Source: Cladocopium goreaui
Taxonomy: Eukaryota; Sar; Dinophyceae; Suessiales; Symbiodiniaceae
Length of the DNA: 64,000 bases
Assembly: GCA_947184155.2 (NCBI GenBank)
Contig: CAMXCT020001484.1
Coordinates: 1 to 64,000 of the forward strand
Direction: 5' to 3'
The translations under genes and the position numbers were made by a program. Of the stretch, positions 40,558 through 50,251 are shown piece by piece. The notes beneath the pieces were generated by a model. It worked only from the letters and a program-made list of their open reading frames with translations, was not told where the DNA came from and searched no databases. The first letter of the stretch is position 1, and each line of letters begins with the position of its first letter.

Positions 40558-41355
40558 ATGGCGTCAGCAAGTGATGGCACTGAATCGACGCAGAACATCT
40601 CCAGTCAGTTAGCTTACCTGGTCCCCACCTTCGACCCGAGTAAGGATGACCTTCAGGTGTATCAACAGAAAGTGCAGTTGGTGCATGCCGTTTGGCCAAA
40701 GAACAAGGTGTCTGAGTTAATTACAAGATTAATCTTAAATACCACAGGTTCTGCCTTCGCCAAGCTGCAGCTTCACCATGAGGAGTTGTGTGTCAATGAC
40801 GAGAAGGGCGTGAAGAAGTTGATTGAGTTGCTGGGGGGCCATTGGGGCAGGCTGGGATTAGAGAAAAAGTACTCTGATGCCAAACGTGCATTGTTCCAGT
40901 GTAACCAGCAAGCCGATGAAAGCCACGATTCGTATCTTGCAATCATTTTGTGGACGAAGTTGCAATCGCAAAAGCTCAAATTGGAAGATTTGCAGGCATA
41001 CATCACCTTGAGAGGTGCTCTTCTGACAAGCGATGACAAAAAACGGGTGATTTTGGAAAGTGATTCATCGTTGGAAGGACGTTTGACTGTACCGCGAGTG
41101 CAGGAAGCCATCCGTCTCCTGGGAACGTCGTTTTTCCAAGAAATGACAGGTTTGAGCAAGAAAGCTGTGAAAACCAAAGTATATGATCATGCCAACATTG
41201 CAATGGATGACACAGAAAATCAACCTGATGCCGATGATTTCACTTACGTATCACAACATGATGAAATGCCAGAGGATGAAATGATTGAGACGCTTGTGGC
41301 TGAGGGAGATGAAGATGCTTGCTTTGTGGCCGATTTTGAGCAGGCCGCCTCATAA
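40558..41355 (+). CDS. gag: Gag (capsid) of young copia element, 265 aa
   Basis: ATG at 40558, 90 bp after the LTR, to TAA 41353-41355. It has the usual copia Gag pattern: an N-terminal segment (YLVPTFDPSKDDLQVYQQKV), a helical capsid body with AYITLRGALL, and an acidic C-terminus. The zinc knuckle lies beyond the stop in the same frame, so the stop divides Gag internally. Read-through would give a normal Gag-Pol. Without read-through a knuckle-less Gag is made. Confidence 0.8.
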   Translation: MASASDGTESTQNISSQLAYLVPTFDPSKDDLQVYQQKVQLVHAVWPKNKVSELITRLILNTTGSAFAKLQLHHEELCVNDEKGVKKLIELLGGHWGRLGLEKKYSDAKRALFQCNQQADESHDSYLAIILWTKLQSQKLKLEDLQAYITLRGALLTSDDKKRVILESDSSLEGRLTVPRVQEAIRLLGTSFFQEMTGLSKKAVKTKVYDHANIAMDDTENQPDADDFTYVSQHDEMPEDEMIETLVAEGDEDACFVADFEQAAS

Positions 41356-44300
41356 CTGGTTCAGAACGATCCGGAGTTGGCAGCCGCTTACTCCACCTAT
41401 GTTGAAGCTCGCAAGAAACTCAGTGAAAAGGTGAAAGCGAGAGGTTTCTGGCCTATCAAGGGTCAGGGTCGTGGCAAGGGCTTCAGAGGCAAGTTCAAAT
41501 CAAAGACTAACTGGTCGAGCCGTAAAAGCTTGCAACAGAGAATCATGGAGACAAGTTGCCGTTTGTGTGGAAAAAAGGGGCATTGGAAGAACGATTGTCC
41601 AATGCGTCAGTCTTCTGCCTCCAGTGCCAGTCAGAGTGCTCCAGTGACGTTATCTGTGGCAGCCGCCGACCAATCACATGAAGATGTCATGCCCATGGAG
41701 TTCATGATGCTCCCTGAGATCACCGAGACACCAGCTCAGGACTGCCGACCTGTTTCATCCGAATGTTTTGTACAGACAGTTTTTTTCCAGGATCGCCGTC
41801 AAACATCCGTAGTTCCAACTCAGTCTGCATCCTTAATGGGGGTAAGGGATAGGATTAGGACCTATATTAAGGGTAATAAAGAGAATAATTCTAAAGTCGC
41901 CTCCCTGGTAAGCAGGATTGAGTCCAGAATGCGCCGAAGTGAGCCTGATCCGACAAAGCCAAGAACAGAGTCCAATGCGTTCCAAGGAAACAACCGATTT
42001 CCAAAGCCAAGCACAACAGTTGCTTGGCATCCGAAGCCAAGTGTACAGTTTGCATCCGAGATTTCTCCAAGCAGTTGCACAGCTGAGGCCATGTTTTCCA
42101 CTCATGACACATGGGGAATTATAGACACAGGTGCCACGAAAACGGTCATAGGCAGTTCGCATGTTGCAGACTTGTTGAAAAGCTTGGACCCCTCTGTCAA
42201 GGATCAAGTCAAAAGATGCAAATGTGATGTTGTTTTTCGATTTGGAAACCAGGGTACTTTGAAATCTGAACATGCAATCATGATTCCTTTGTTTGGCCTC
42301 GGTTTGAAAATTGCCATAGTGCCAGGAACAACACCGTTCCTCCTGTCCAATACGTTGCTGCGTGCATTAGGTGCAAGCATTGACACCGGCGACAACGTGC
42401 TGAAGTTCCCAAAGCATCAGATCACCGTCCCATTGAAGTTGTCTCCAAAGGGTCTTTATCTGGTAGATATGAATCAGCTAATCAAAGCCGGAAGTCAAGT
42501 CCAGCGTAGTTCAGGTTTTGCCGAGACTTTTGCACAAGAATCTGAAGCTCAGAGTGAAAAATTCCAGGATGAACCGCCAGCACCTGAAGATTCTTCAGGT
42601 AAAGCCGAGGCGTTTGAACCAGAACCAGCACAGATGCATAGGATGTTTCATGAAAAACACCAACATGTCAATCACATACACAATGATCACCATGTCACAC
42701 TCCACGGAAAAGAAGTCAATCACAATTCTCAGACCGAAAGCTTTCACAATCATGACATCGCCACTAACACCGAAGCCTCGTGTCAGTGTCCAAAGATTCC
42801 GATCGTTCCCAAGCCGATTTCTCCGAGTTGCCACCATGAGCGACTGGACTCAGAGATTGGCCAAAGTGCAAGCCTCTCTGCCGCAGGAGACTCCCGAGGA
42901 GATCGACCACTTGTCCATCGAGGAGCTGAAGTTGGAGGTCATGACATTCGGAAAGGCCCATCTGGGTCGAACGTACGAGGATGTATGGAACTCCAGTCCA
43001 GAGTGGACACAGTGGTTCCTGCAGCACTACCAAAAGAGTCCCAAGCTTGCACACCGAAAGATGATTCGGTACATCAAGCTCAAGATCGAAGCCATGGAGG
43101 AGAACCCCACGCCGGGACGTCAATCACCGGTGTTGCCAAAAAGCCATGCAGCACCCAAGACCATGCCCTTGCGTCCGAAGGCAAAGGCTCAGCCAAGCAC
43201 CATGATGTCTCCGGAAGGGACGGAACTGCCACCGGAAGAACCGTGGGTGGCCTCCGAAAATGCACAGATCTCAAGCTTGCAGGAACGCATGGGTCTCATG
43301 GAGAACGCCTTGCACCAGATCCTGGCCCATCTAGCTCCTGCTCCGATGATGACCAATCCGACACCAGAGCTCTTCCCAACCATGCCGATCGAGGAAGAGT
43401 GGAACGATCCCTGGAATCAGTGAAGTCTGACATGCCAGGATGTGACTTGGCTTTGGCCGCTGGGGAAATTGACTCATTCTGTGAATCCATCCCCAATCAA
43501 GAAAGAGCCATGTTCTGGAAATGGGTACGCATCATCGAATCCGAATTGGAAACAGTTGCACAACAGACCCCACATGCTGGATACCACATAAATTTACTTG
43601 AAGTGTTTTGTAGCAGTGAAAGCAACTTGACACATCAGGTGAACATGCTTGGGGGTAAAGCCATGAGATTCGGAATCGACCAAGGAGATCTTCACACGCA
43701 TGAAGGGCGAGTGAGCTTGTTCAAGTTGCTGTGCCGCTTCCGACCAGAGCATGTTTGGGCAAGTCCAGTGTGTAAACCATGGTCAAGATGGTCTCACTTT
43801 AATAGCCAACGGTCATTAGAGTCATGGGACAGAATCCACACTGAACGCCAAGACATGTTGGTTCAGGTAGCTTTATGCTTTGTGCTCAGCCGACACCAAG
43901 TCCGGCACCAACGGCATATGCATTGGGAACAACCCAAAGGATCGGCCATGATGACCCTTCCATACCTGCAAGAAATATATCAATACATGAAGCCAGCCAA
44001 ACCCGACTTGTGTCAGGCAGGTGATCTTAGAGACCCCGAAAATCATCACCACATGAGAAAGGGACTTAACATCACCACGTCATCTCAAAGAATGTTTGAC
44101 GAGCTTGACCCGTTGAAATGCCCTGGAGATCATGTTCACCAGCCGATCGAGGGAAGCACCCATGCAGATGGACAGCCAATAGCCCGCTCTGCTTTCAGTG
44201 AAGTTTACCCAAGACGGTTCGCACGAAGAGTGGCCAAAACCATGCTTAAGAAAAGCTTCCCCAAAGAGAAACCCATCGGAATGATTGCCGATCCTGCACT

Positions 44301-47300
44301 CGCATTGTTTGATGCCATTTGTGCTTTGAGCGACCGTCCAGCCAAGCGTTTTCGTGTGGCCAGTTCCAGGTCAAACAAGACCAAAGCTGCAGACCGAGAC
44401 CCTGATGCGAGCAAGAAGCTCAAGAGAGCCAAAACCGATGAATCAAATCCCATACCACATGCCAATCCCAACGAAGATGAACAAAAGACCATTGAACTCA
44501 TCATGTCACAAATTGAACCCATACTTCCACGTGTTGGCAAGAGAACCATTGATCAACCAAAATTCCAACAAATGTTACAATTTCTTTTTCCCTCCAAAGA
44601 AATCAAAAGGATTGTAGCACGCAAGGGAACTGAAAGAACTATGGGTCCTCCAGCAGACCTCAACAACCGAGAGGCTCCATTCCGAAGATCAATAATGAAA
44701 CTCAGAAGCAATGGAAAAGTAATCATGGATTCAGAATGGGAAAGATATGACACTCTCTCCAATCGCCAGACAATACGGAAGCCGCATCCGTGCCGGGTCA
44801 ATATAACGGTGTTTGCAGCCGATCTTCCAAATGCACCCGAGAAGCAAGAGCCGTCACCGCCCGGTGCTGAGCTGTCACCATCTCGGACAGATGGTTGTGA
44901 TTCCAAAGACCGTCCAAAGGAGAGCCAGACTTTGGAAGAAAGAACTGACGTAATCCCAGAGATGTGCAAAAGTGAAAATCCCAACACTGATTTCCCTAGT
45001 GACCATGATTCAAAGGAATCACCTGGCGATGAGGCACATGGTCCCAGATTCTTGGCACTGTCGCGTGAGGAACAAGCCATGCTGAAGAGGGCACACAAGA
45101 ATCTATGTCACCCTAGCCCAGAGCAATTCAGTGCAGTGCTTCGCATGCAGAAGGTGAGAACAGAGATTCACCAAGCTGTGTTCGACATGAAATGCTCAAC
45201 ATGTGCATCCATGCAAAAACCCAAGATTGCTCGACCGAGCACTATCAAACATGAGCTTGATTTCAATGACAAGGTATTTCTAGATGGAATAACATGGACC
45301 AACAAATCCAACAAGACCTTCCATTTTTACCACATCATAGATCAGGCAACGAACTTTCATGTCGCAGCACCAGCACCCAGCCGTTCAGCCGAGAATGCCG
45401 TGCGATGTGTGTTGGAGTCGTGGATGCAATGGGCAGGACCACCAAACACTATGGTCACGGACTCAGCCACGGAATTCGTCAGTGAAACCTTCACTCAATT
45501 CCAGCAGCGCAATGACATCAAGCCAACGACCATAGCTCCTCACGCTCACTGGCAGAATGGCAGATGTGAAAGGCACGGTGATATTCTTCAGAACATGCTC
45601 AATAAACTGGATAAAGAATCACCAATAGAGACTTATGAAGACCTCCAACAGGCATTAGCTCAAAGTATTCATGCCAAGAATACGCTAAGCATACGCAGAG
45701 GTTTTTCACCAGAAATTTTGGTGTTTGGAAAAAGTTCACGACTTCCAGGTTCATTGAGCAGCACAACTGGGGAATCATCCCTTGCAAGCGCTGATCGCGA
45801 TGATGGCCTTGGAATTGATTTCCGTAAGAGCCTGGCCTTAAGAGAAAGGGCCAGAGTAGCGTTCCACCAGGCAGACAATGATTTTGCTTTAAGAAGGGCC
45901 AGCTTGCGCAGATCCCGTCCTTCCCGAAATGCGTATCAGGCTGGTGAATGGATCATGATGTGGCAACCAACCCAACAGGGAGGCCATTGGTTTGGACCTT
46001 TAAAGGTGGTAACCCAGGAAGGGGACTATTCCATATGGGCAACCCAAGGGGGAAAACTCTTTCGAAGGGCTTTGGAACACATCAGACCCGTGTGCTCCCA
46101 AGAAGCACATCAGCTGCCTGCCGAGGAAGACACAGCCAACATGCCATTTTCCACAGACAGTGCAAACCCACATGAAGTACCAATCCAAGAAGAAATTCCC
46201 AATGATAACCATGAACTTAATAATCCCATCAATAATAACCCCAATAACATCATCAATCAAGAACCATCAGAAAATGCCAGTCAATCACAAGATCAACCAG
46301 ACACTGAACCCGAAATCATCACACCACCAGGATCCATAACCATGGAAGGAACGAATGACCCTGCAATTAACACTCCCATTCCAGACATCAACGATGATGA
46401 TGACAGCCTTATCACCACCCACCTACTGTGCTGTGAAGATGATGTGATGTATGTTGATCCAACAGACACACCATGTGCATGGCGCTGTGAGTTGGAGCTT
46501 CCGAGCCATCTGCAAAAGCAGCATGTACAGAGCTGGACAGCCGAGGACATCCTGATGGCCACCACGGAAAAGAAACAAAGAACTGAGGTGAAACTGTCTC
46601 TCCTAAGTCCCGAGGAGCAAAATGCCTTCAGAGATGCCAAAGAGACAGAAATTCAAAATTGGTTAAAGACTGGGACAGTATCCAAAATTTTACGCAATCA
46701 GTTGGCCCCAGAACAAATCCTTAGATGCTGCTGGATTTTAGTATGGAAACCGCTAGAGGGGATAAATGAAAAAGATACTCATGTCTCAAAATTACCCACC
46801 CACAAACCTAAGGCGCGACTTGTGGTATTGGGTTACTTAGACCCAAAGATCACCGAAGTTCCCAGAGACAGTCCTACCTTGGGACGCCAATCAAAGATGC
46901 TCCTGCTGCAGCTCATAGCATCACAAGGATGGAGCCTTGGATCATTTGACATTCGTGCCGCGTTTTTGCAAGGCAAACCGCAACAGGACAGAGTGATTGG
47001 AATTGAGCCAGTGGCCGAACTCAGTAAGGCCATGCACTTGAAGCCAGATGAAATATGCAAACTAGATAAGTCAGCCTATGGCCTGATAGATGCTCCTTAT
47101 CTTTGGTTTCGGACGTTACAAGAAGAACTCATACATCTGGGTTTCATTCCATCACCTTTTGATCCTTGCGTGTTTTTAATGCGAAATCCCAAGAGTCAGC
47201 GATTGTCAGGGGTCCTGGGAATCCATGTCGATGATGGCATACATGGGGGAGACCAGTATTTTCATCAACAAATCAGCAAGTTGGAAGCCAAGTATCCTTT

Positions 47301-48324
47301 CGGAGCCAAAAAGTCAAGAAATTTCACTTTCACTGGAATAGAACTTCAACAACACCCAGACAATAGCATCGAACTTTCACAGTCAAAATACATTCGCAAT
47401 ATCAATTCAATAACTCTCACTTCCGAACGAAGAGCCGATGAAAATGCCACAGTGTCAGAACCCGAGCGACACCTCCTGCGTGGTCTGATTGGATCCCTAC
47501 AAAATGCTGCAGTACATACGAGACCCGACCTGTCCAGTTCTTTGAGTCAACTACAGTCCCAAGTCAATTCTGCAACAGTTTCAACATTAATAGCAGCCAA
47601 TAAGACCCTTCACATTGCCAAGAATCATCATGAAGTAACCATCAAAATCAAGCCAATCAATCCCAAAGACCTGCGATTCCTAGCGTTCTCAGATGCGTCC
47701 TTTGCGTCCAAAGCCAAACCTGAATCACACGCTGGTATGATCATCATGGCCACACATAAGGATATCACCAACAATCAGACTTGTCAGGTGAGCCCTTTAT
47801 CGTGGGGAACCAAGAAGATACAAAGGGTGGTCACCAGTACCCTCTCAGCGGAAACTTCAGCGTTATCATCAACTTTGGATCAATTAACGTGGATGAGATT
47901 GTACTGGGCTTGGTTTTTCGATCAAACTCTAAAGTGGCAAAACCCAAGCGAAGTTGACGGTTTACCTCAAGCAATCACCGTACCAACAATCCGAATCGAT
48001 GAAAAGGACCTGGCCATTACAGACTGCAAGAGCTTATACGACCTGACGACACGGACTGCAGTTCCAAATTGTTCTGAATTCAGAACACAACTCCAAGCAC
48101 GAGCCATAAAAGATATACTGAAAGAAGGTATTTCACTTCATTGGGTCCATTCAGGTGCACAGTTAGCAGATGCCCTTACAAAGATCATGAATGCTAATTT
48201 TTTGCGCGAAACACTCCGAATTGGATCATATTGTCTTCACGACATCAATGCAGTGCTCAAGGATCGTGCAACAGAGAGAAATCGGTTAAAATGGTTGAGA
48301 TCCACCACGCATGACATGAGCTGA
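41356..48324 (+). CDS. pol: Pol polyprotein of young copia element (about 2,320 codons)
   Basis: Same frame as Gag. Residues counted from 41377: CCHC knuckle CRLCGKKGHWKNDC at 61; protease DTGATKT (Asp 250); His-rich spacer; methyltransferase-like domain 735-930, with LLEVFCSSESNLTHQV, WASPVCKPWSRW (near 794) and HWEQPKGSAMM (near 849); integrase zinc site around 1240; catalytic Asp 1303, Asp 1362 and Glu 1398 (exact DD35E); RT with FDIRAAFLQG (Asp 1858) and HVDDG (Asp 1952-1953, His in place of the usual Tyr); RNase H Asp 2106, Glu 2159, Asp 2216, Asp 2265. Complete copia Pol. Part of the spacer (42836-43423) also encodes an overlapping ORF. Confidence 0.92.
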   Translation: MVQNDPELAAAYSTYVEARKKLSEKVKARGFWPIKGQGRGKGFRGKFKSKTNWSSRKSLQQRIMETSCRLCGKKGHWKNDCPMRQSSASSASQSAPVTLSVAAADQSHEDVMPMEFMMLPEITETPAQDCRPVSSECFVQTVFFQDRRQTSVVPTQSASLMGVRDRIRTYIKGNKENNSKVASLVSRIESRMRRSEPDPTKPRTESNAFQGNNRFPKPSTTVAWHPKPSVQFASEISPSSCTAEAMFSTHDTWGIIDTGATKTVIGSSHVADLLKSLDPSVKDQVKRCKCDVVFRFGNQGTLKSEHAIMIPLFGLGLKIAIVPGTTPFLLSNTLLRALGASIDTGDNVLKFPKHQITVPLKLSPKGLYLVDMNQLIKAGSQVQRSSGFAETFAQESEAQSEKFQDEPPAPEDSSGKAEAFEPEPAQMHRMFHEKHQHVNHIHNDHHVTLHGKEVNHNSQTESFHNHDIATNTEASCQCPKIPIVPKPISPSCHHERLDSEIGQSASLSAAGDSRGDRPLVHRGAEVGGHDIRKGPSGSNVRGCMELQSRVDTVVPAALPKESQACTPKDDSVHQAQDRSHGGEPHAGTSITGVAKKPCSTQDHALASEGKGSAKHHDVSGRDGTATGRTVGGLRKCTDLKLAGTHGSHGERLAPDPGPSSSCSDDDQSDTRALPNHADRGRVERSLESVKSDMPGCDLALAAGEIDSFCESIPNQERAMFWKWVRIIESELETVAQQTPHAGYHINLLEVFCSSESNLTHQVNMLGGKAMRFGIDQGDLHTHEGRVSLFKLLCRFRPEHVWASPVCKPWSRWSHFNSQRSLESWDRIHTERQDMLVQVALCFVLSRHQVRHQRHMHWEQPKGSAMMTLPYLQEIYQYMKPAKPDLCQAGDLRDPENHHHMRKGLNITTSSQRMFDELDPLKCPGDHVHQPIEGSTHADGQPIARSAFSEVYPRRFARRVAKTMLKKSFPKEKPIGMIADPALALFDAICALSDRPAKRFRVASSRSNKTKAADRDPDASKKLKRAKTDESNPIPHANPNEDEQKTIELIMSQIEPILPRVGKRTIDQPKFQQMLQFLFPSKEIKRIVARKGTERTMGPPADLNNREAPFRRSIMKLRSNGKVIMDSEWERYDTLSNRQTIRKPHPCRVNITVFAADLPNAPEKQEPSPPGAELSPSRTDGCDSKDRPKESQTLEERTDVIPEMCKSENPNTDFPSDHDSKESPGDEAHGPRFLALSREEQAMLKRAHKNLCHPSPEQFSAVLRMQKVRTEIHQAVFDMKCSTCASMQKPKIARPSTIKHELDFNDKVFLDGITWTNKSNKTFHFYHIIDQATNFHVAAPAPSRSAENAVRCVLESWMQWAGPPNTMVTDSATEFVSETFTQFQQRNDIKPTTIAPHAHWQNGRCERHGDILQNMLNKLDKESPIETYEDLQQALAQSIHAKNTLSIRRGFSPEILVFGKSSRLPGSLSSTTGESSLASADRDDGLGIDFRKSLALRERARVAFHQADNDFALRRASLRRSRPSRNAYQAGEWIMMWQPTQQGGHWFGPLKVVTQEGDYSIWATQGGKLFRRALEHIRPVCSQEAHQLPAEEDTANMPFSTDSANPHEVPIQEEIPNDNHELNNPINNNPNNIINQEPSENASQSQDQPDTEPEIITPPGSITMEGTNDPAINTPIPDINDDDDSLITTHLLCCEDDVMYVDPTDTPCAWRCELELPSHLQKQHVQSWTAEDILMATTEKKQRTEVKLSLLSPEEQNAFRDAKETEIQNWLKTGTVSKILRNQLAPEQILRCCWILVWKPLEGINEKDTHVSKLPTHKPKARLVVLGYLDPKITEVPRDSPTLGRQSKMLLLQLIASQGWSLGSFDIRAAFLQGKPQQDRVIGIEPVAELSKAMHLKPDEICKLDKSAYGLIDAPYLWFRTLQEELIHLGFIPSPFDPCVFLMRNPKSQRLSGVLGIHVDDGIHGGDQYFHQQISKLEAKYPFGAKKSRNFTFTGIELQQHPDNSIELSQSKYIRNINSITLTSERRADENATVSEPERHLLRGLIGSLQNAAVHTRPDLSSSLSQLQSQVNSATVSTLIAANKTLHIAKNHHEVTIKIKPINPKDLRFLAFSDASFASKAKPESHAGMIIMATHKDITNNQTCQVSPLSWGTKKIQRVVTSTLSAETSALSSTLDQLTWMRLYWAWFFDQTLKWQNPSEVDGLPQAITVPTIRIDEKDLAITDCKSLYDLTTRTAVPNCSEFRTQLQARAIKDILKEGISLHWVHSGAQLADALTKIMNANFLRETLRIGSYCLHDINAVLKDRATERNRLKWLRSTTHDMS
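42836..43423 (+). CDS. 195-aa ORF overlapping pol in another frame
   Basis: ATG in the context GCCACCATGAG, which fits the Kozak consensus, to TGA 43421-43423. The frame differs from pol. The protein starts MSDWTQRLAKVQASLPQ and contains FGKAHLGRTYEDVW, then W-x2-WF-x2-HYQKS and HRKMIRYIKLKIE, a pattern I recall as a conserved small domain in dinoflagellate retroelement proteins and loosely like the GK-x2-G-x3-(Y/F) domain of ExoX C-termini. It ends with a helical segment and an acidic tail. The pol frame over the same bases looks compositional rather than domain-like. Either a true overlapping gene or a domain moved out of frame by two compensating indels. Confidence 0.6.
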   Translation: MSDWTQRLAKVQASLPQETPEEIDHLSIEELKLEVMTFGKAHLGRTYEDVWNSSPEWTQWFLQHYQKSPKLAHRKMIRYIKLKIEAMEENPTPGRQSPVLPKSHAAPKTMPLRPKAKAQPSTMMSPEGTELPPEEPWVASENAQISSLQERMGLMENALHQILAHLAPAPMMTNPTPELFPTMPIEEEWNDPWNQ

Positions 48325-48354
48325 AAGGTCTTAAAAATTTTCAAGTTTTGGGAA

Positions 48355-48665
48355 TGTGAAAGCAGCTCGTTTCCATCTATGTCCATACATGACACTTCCT
48401 CCTTTTCCAGCAGGGTTCCAGAGAAGCCACGCTGCAGGGTGTTGCAGGCCGTGGGCTCAAATAGCCCCTTTTGCAAGGACGTGAGGTGGGTGGGAAATAC
48501 GCCTTGGAGCCATAAGTTTCTGGCCTGGCTGCGTTCAGCCTTAGCTTAGCAAGAGGGCTTGCTACTTGGTGCATCGAGATCCAAAAGGCTGCGCGTCCGC
48601 AGCATTCAGTTGGTGGAGGGGCATTCACCTGTGACTGTGGCAGTCAGAACCGCTAACCAATCACA
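48355..48665 (+). repeat. 3' LTR of young copia element
   Basis: 311 bp, one difference from the 5' LTR. Followed directly by ATTGTA. The preceding TTTTGGGAA is only a weak polypurine tract. Confidence 0.95.
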
Positions 48666-48671
48666 ATTGTA

Positions 48672-49766
48672 TTATATATGTATATGTACAGATATAGACA
48701 TACATATACAGAGCTTGGGCTGTGTCCTTAGCCAATTGTAAATGCTAAGCCACTCAGCGTGCCAGAGCCTCCAGCATATCACCACAGAGATGGACAATTC
48801 ACCATTTGGACCCTCTGGTAACTTAACATAGCTATGGATAATATCTAAATCATCAATAAATGACAATCCCGAGAAATGGATAGGGTGAACATGCTGCACA
48901 CATATTAGATATATTAATTGTTATATATTGCATATTACCTGTTATATATAGAGTTACTACTATTGAGGTGTTTCTCAGACTTGCAATATCCCTTCTCACG
49001 ATTGGTTTCCCGATTAAAGATGACACATGTCGGACACCCCCGCCACAAGCTGATTCTCAAAGGTAAAAAGTCAGGGAAGTCTCCGAATGATACTTCTATG
49101 GCCAAAGCCAAAGCGATTCTCCATTCAACATCCATTATAATGTGGGTAAAACAATATATAAATAGGTTGTAAAAACCATTCCCAAACGGGTGGTTTACGG
49201 CATTGGTTTACCCACATAAAACAGCCGCTATTCTCTTCATTTCTCGGATCAGAGTCCTGCAAAGGTGGAGACCCTGCTGGGAAATCCCGCCAAAGCCGCG
49301 GCCAAGTTGGGCTGGAAGCCCGAAATTTCCTTCAAGGACACGTGGGTGCTGTCAGACGGTGGCTTTCGTTGTGAAGATGCTGAGGGGGTGCAAAGTTCAG
49401 TAACATAGGGTTTCTCATAGATACATCGAAGTAGTATGAAGTAGTTTTAAAAGTTTTAACTAGGTACTAGTTAAGTTGAGTTCAGTAAGTTACAACATGT
49501 CATAGCTGTTGGCTTTGGTGTTAGCTATATCGACCTAGTCAGATTGATGGGTGAAACTAAACCAACATCTCCATAGCTGGGGAGGGCACCACCTCGCGCA
49601 GATGGTATGACTCAAAATGATTGGAACCCACATGATGTTTACTCTCTGGTAATCTAACATGTAGAACATTGGCCCCATTCAGTTCGATGATTTACCTATG
49701 ACACATATTTACCAATGGTGATTTTCCATAGCTATGTTAAAATACCAGAGTTTTTTTTTGGGGGGG

Positions 49767-49798
<32 letters not shown>
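48672..49798. other. Intergenic region between young copia element and giant-element relative
   Basis: About 1.1 kb without supported gene. It contains short TATATG/TATACA tracts (48668-48712, 48900-48950) and a TA microsatellite (49768-49798) that abuts the next LTR-like sequence. Confidence 0.55.
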
Positions 49799-49799
<1 letters not shown>

Positions 49800-50022
49800 G
49801 AGAGGGGCCTAGACGATATGCCACCCGGGGGTTCATGTCAAACACACATCAGCCGACAGCCGCAGAATCTAACCGCTGTCTGGCTCAAGACGACAGCCCC
49901 TACTTGCGAAGTGAAAAGATCGCCCGCTATCGCTGCTGCTCTGGATCGGGGAACTACTTGAACTAATTGACCATAAAGAACCAGGGTTACAACATCAGGC
50001 AAGGGACAGGAGTCCACTCACA
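49799..50022 (+). repeat. LTR-like sequence of a giant-element relative
   Basis: Starts TGAGAGGGGCC after a TA microsatellite and ends CCACTCACA, directly followed by the same 19-bp primer-binding site as the giant element. Only scattered words match the giant LTR (GGCTCAAG, GAAAAGA...CGC). No second LTR is found in the window, so the left boundary is inferred from the TG and the length (224 bp). Confidence 0.5.
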
Positions 50023-50041
50023 GGTTATCAGCCGTACGCTC
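50023..50041 (+). promoter_or_regulatory. Primer-binding site identical to that of the giant element
   Basis: GGTTATCAGCCGTACGCTC, the same 19 bases as 4396-4414, followed by a perfect pairing partner GCGTACGG for CCGTACGC. Conservation between otherwise diverged copies supports its function. Confidence 0.75.
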
Positions 50042-50251
50042 TGCCCAGGGCGTACGGTGGTCCCATAACATTGAAGAGCCCTACGGTGAGGTGTCGGTCA
50101 AAGGCATCTACCTGAGTGGTTGACCTCCCCACTCCGGTGGGCGGAACGACTATAGGCTCGTTCATTGACAAAGGCATCCTGCTCCACTTGACCTATACTA
50201 CCAGTCGTTGGGCTGTGGTAAACGGAAGTGATTTGCAGAGACGCAGAAACA

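Larger units (their letters stand above)
40158..48665 (+). mobile_element. Young Ty1/copia LTR retrotransposon (8.5 kb)
   Basis: Two 311-bp LTRs (40158-40468, 48355-48665) differ at one base (A/G near 40359 and 48556) and are flanked by ATTGTA (40152-40157 and 48666-48671). A primer-binding site TGGTAGCGGAGCCCC follows the 5' LTR. Gag and pol form one reading frame with a single UAA between them. Domain order: gag, CCHC knuckle, protease, overlapping ORF and spacer, methyltransferase-like, integrase, RT, RNase H. All catalytic residues are present, so this copy may be active or only just dead. Confidence 0.95.
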
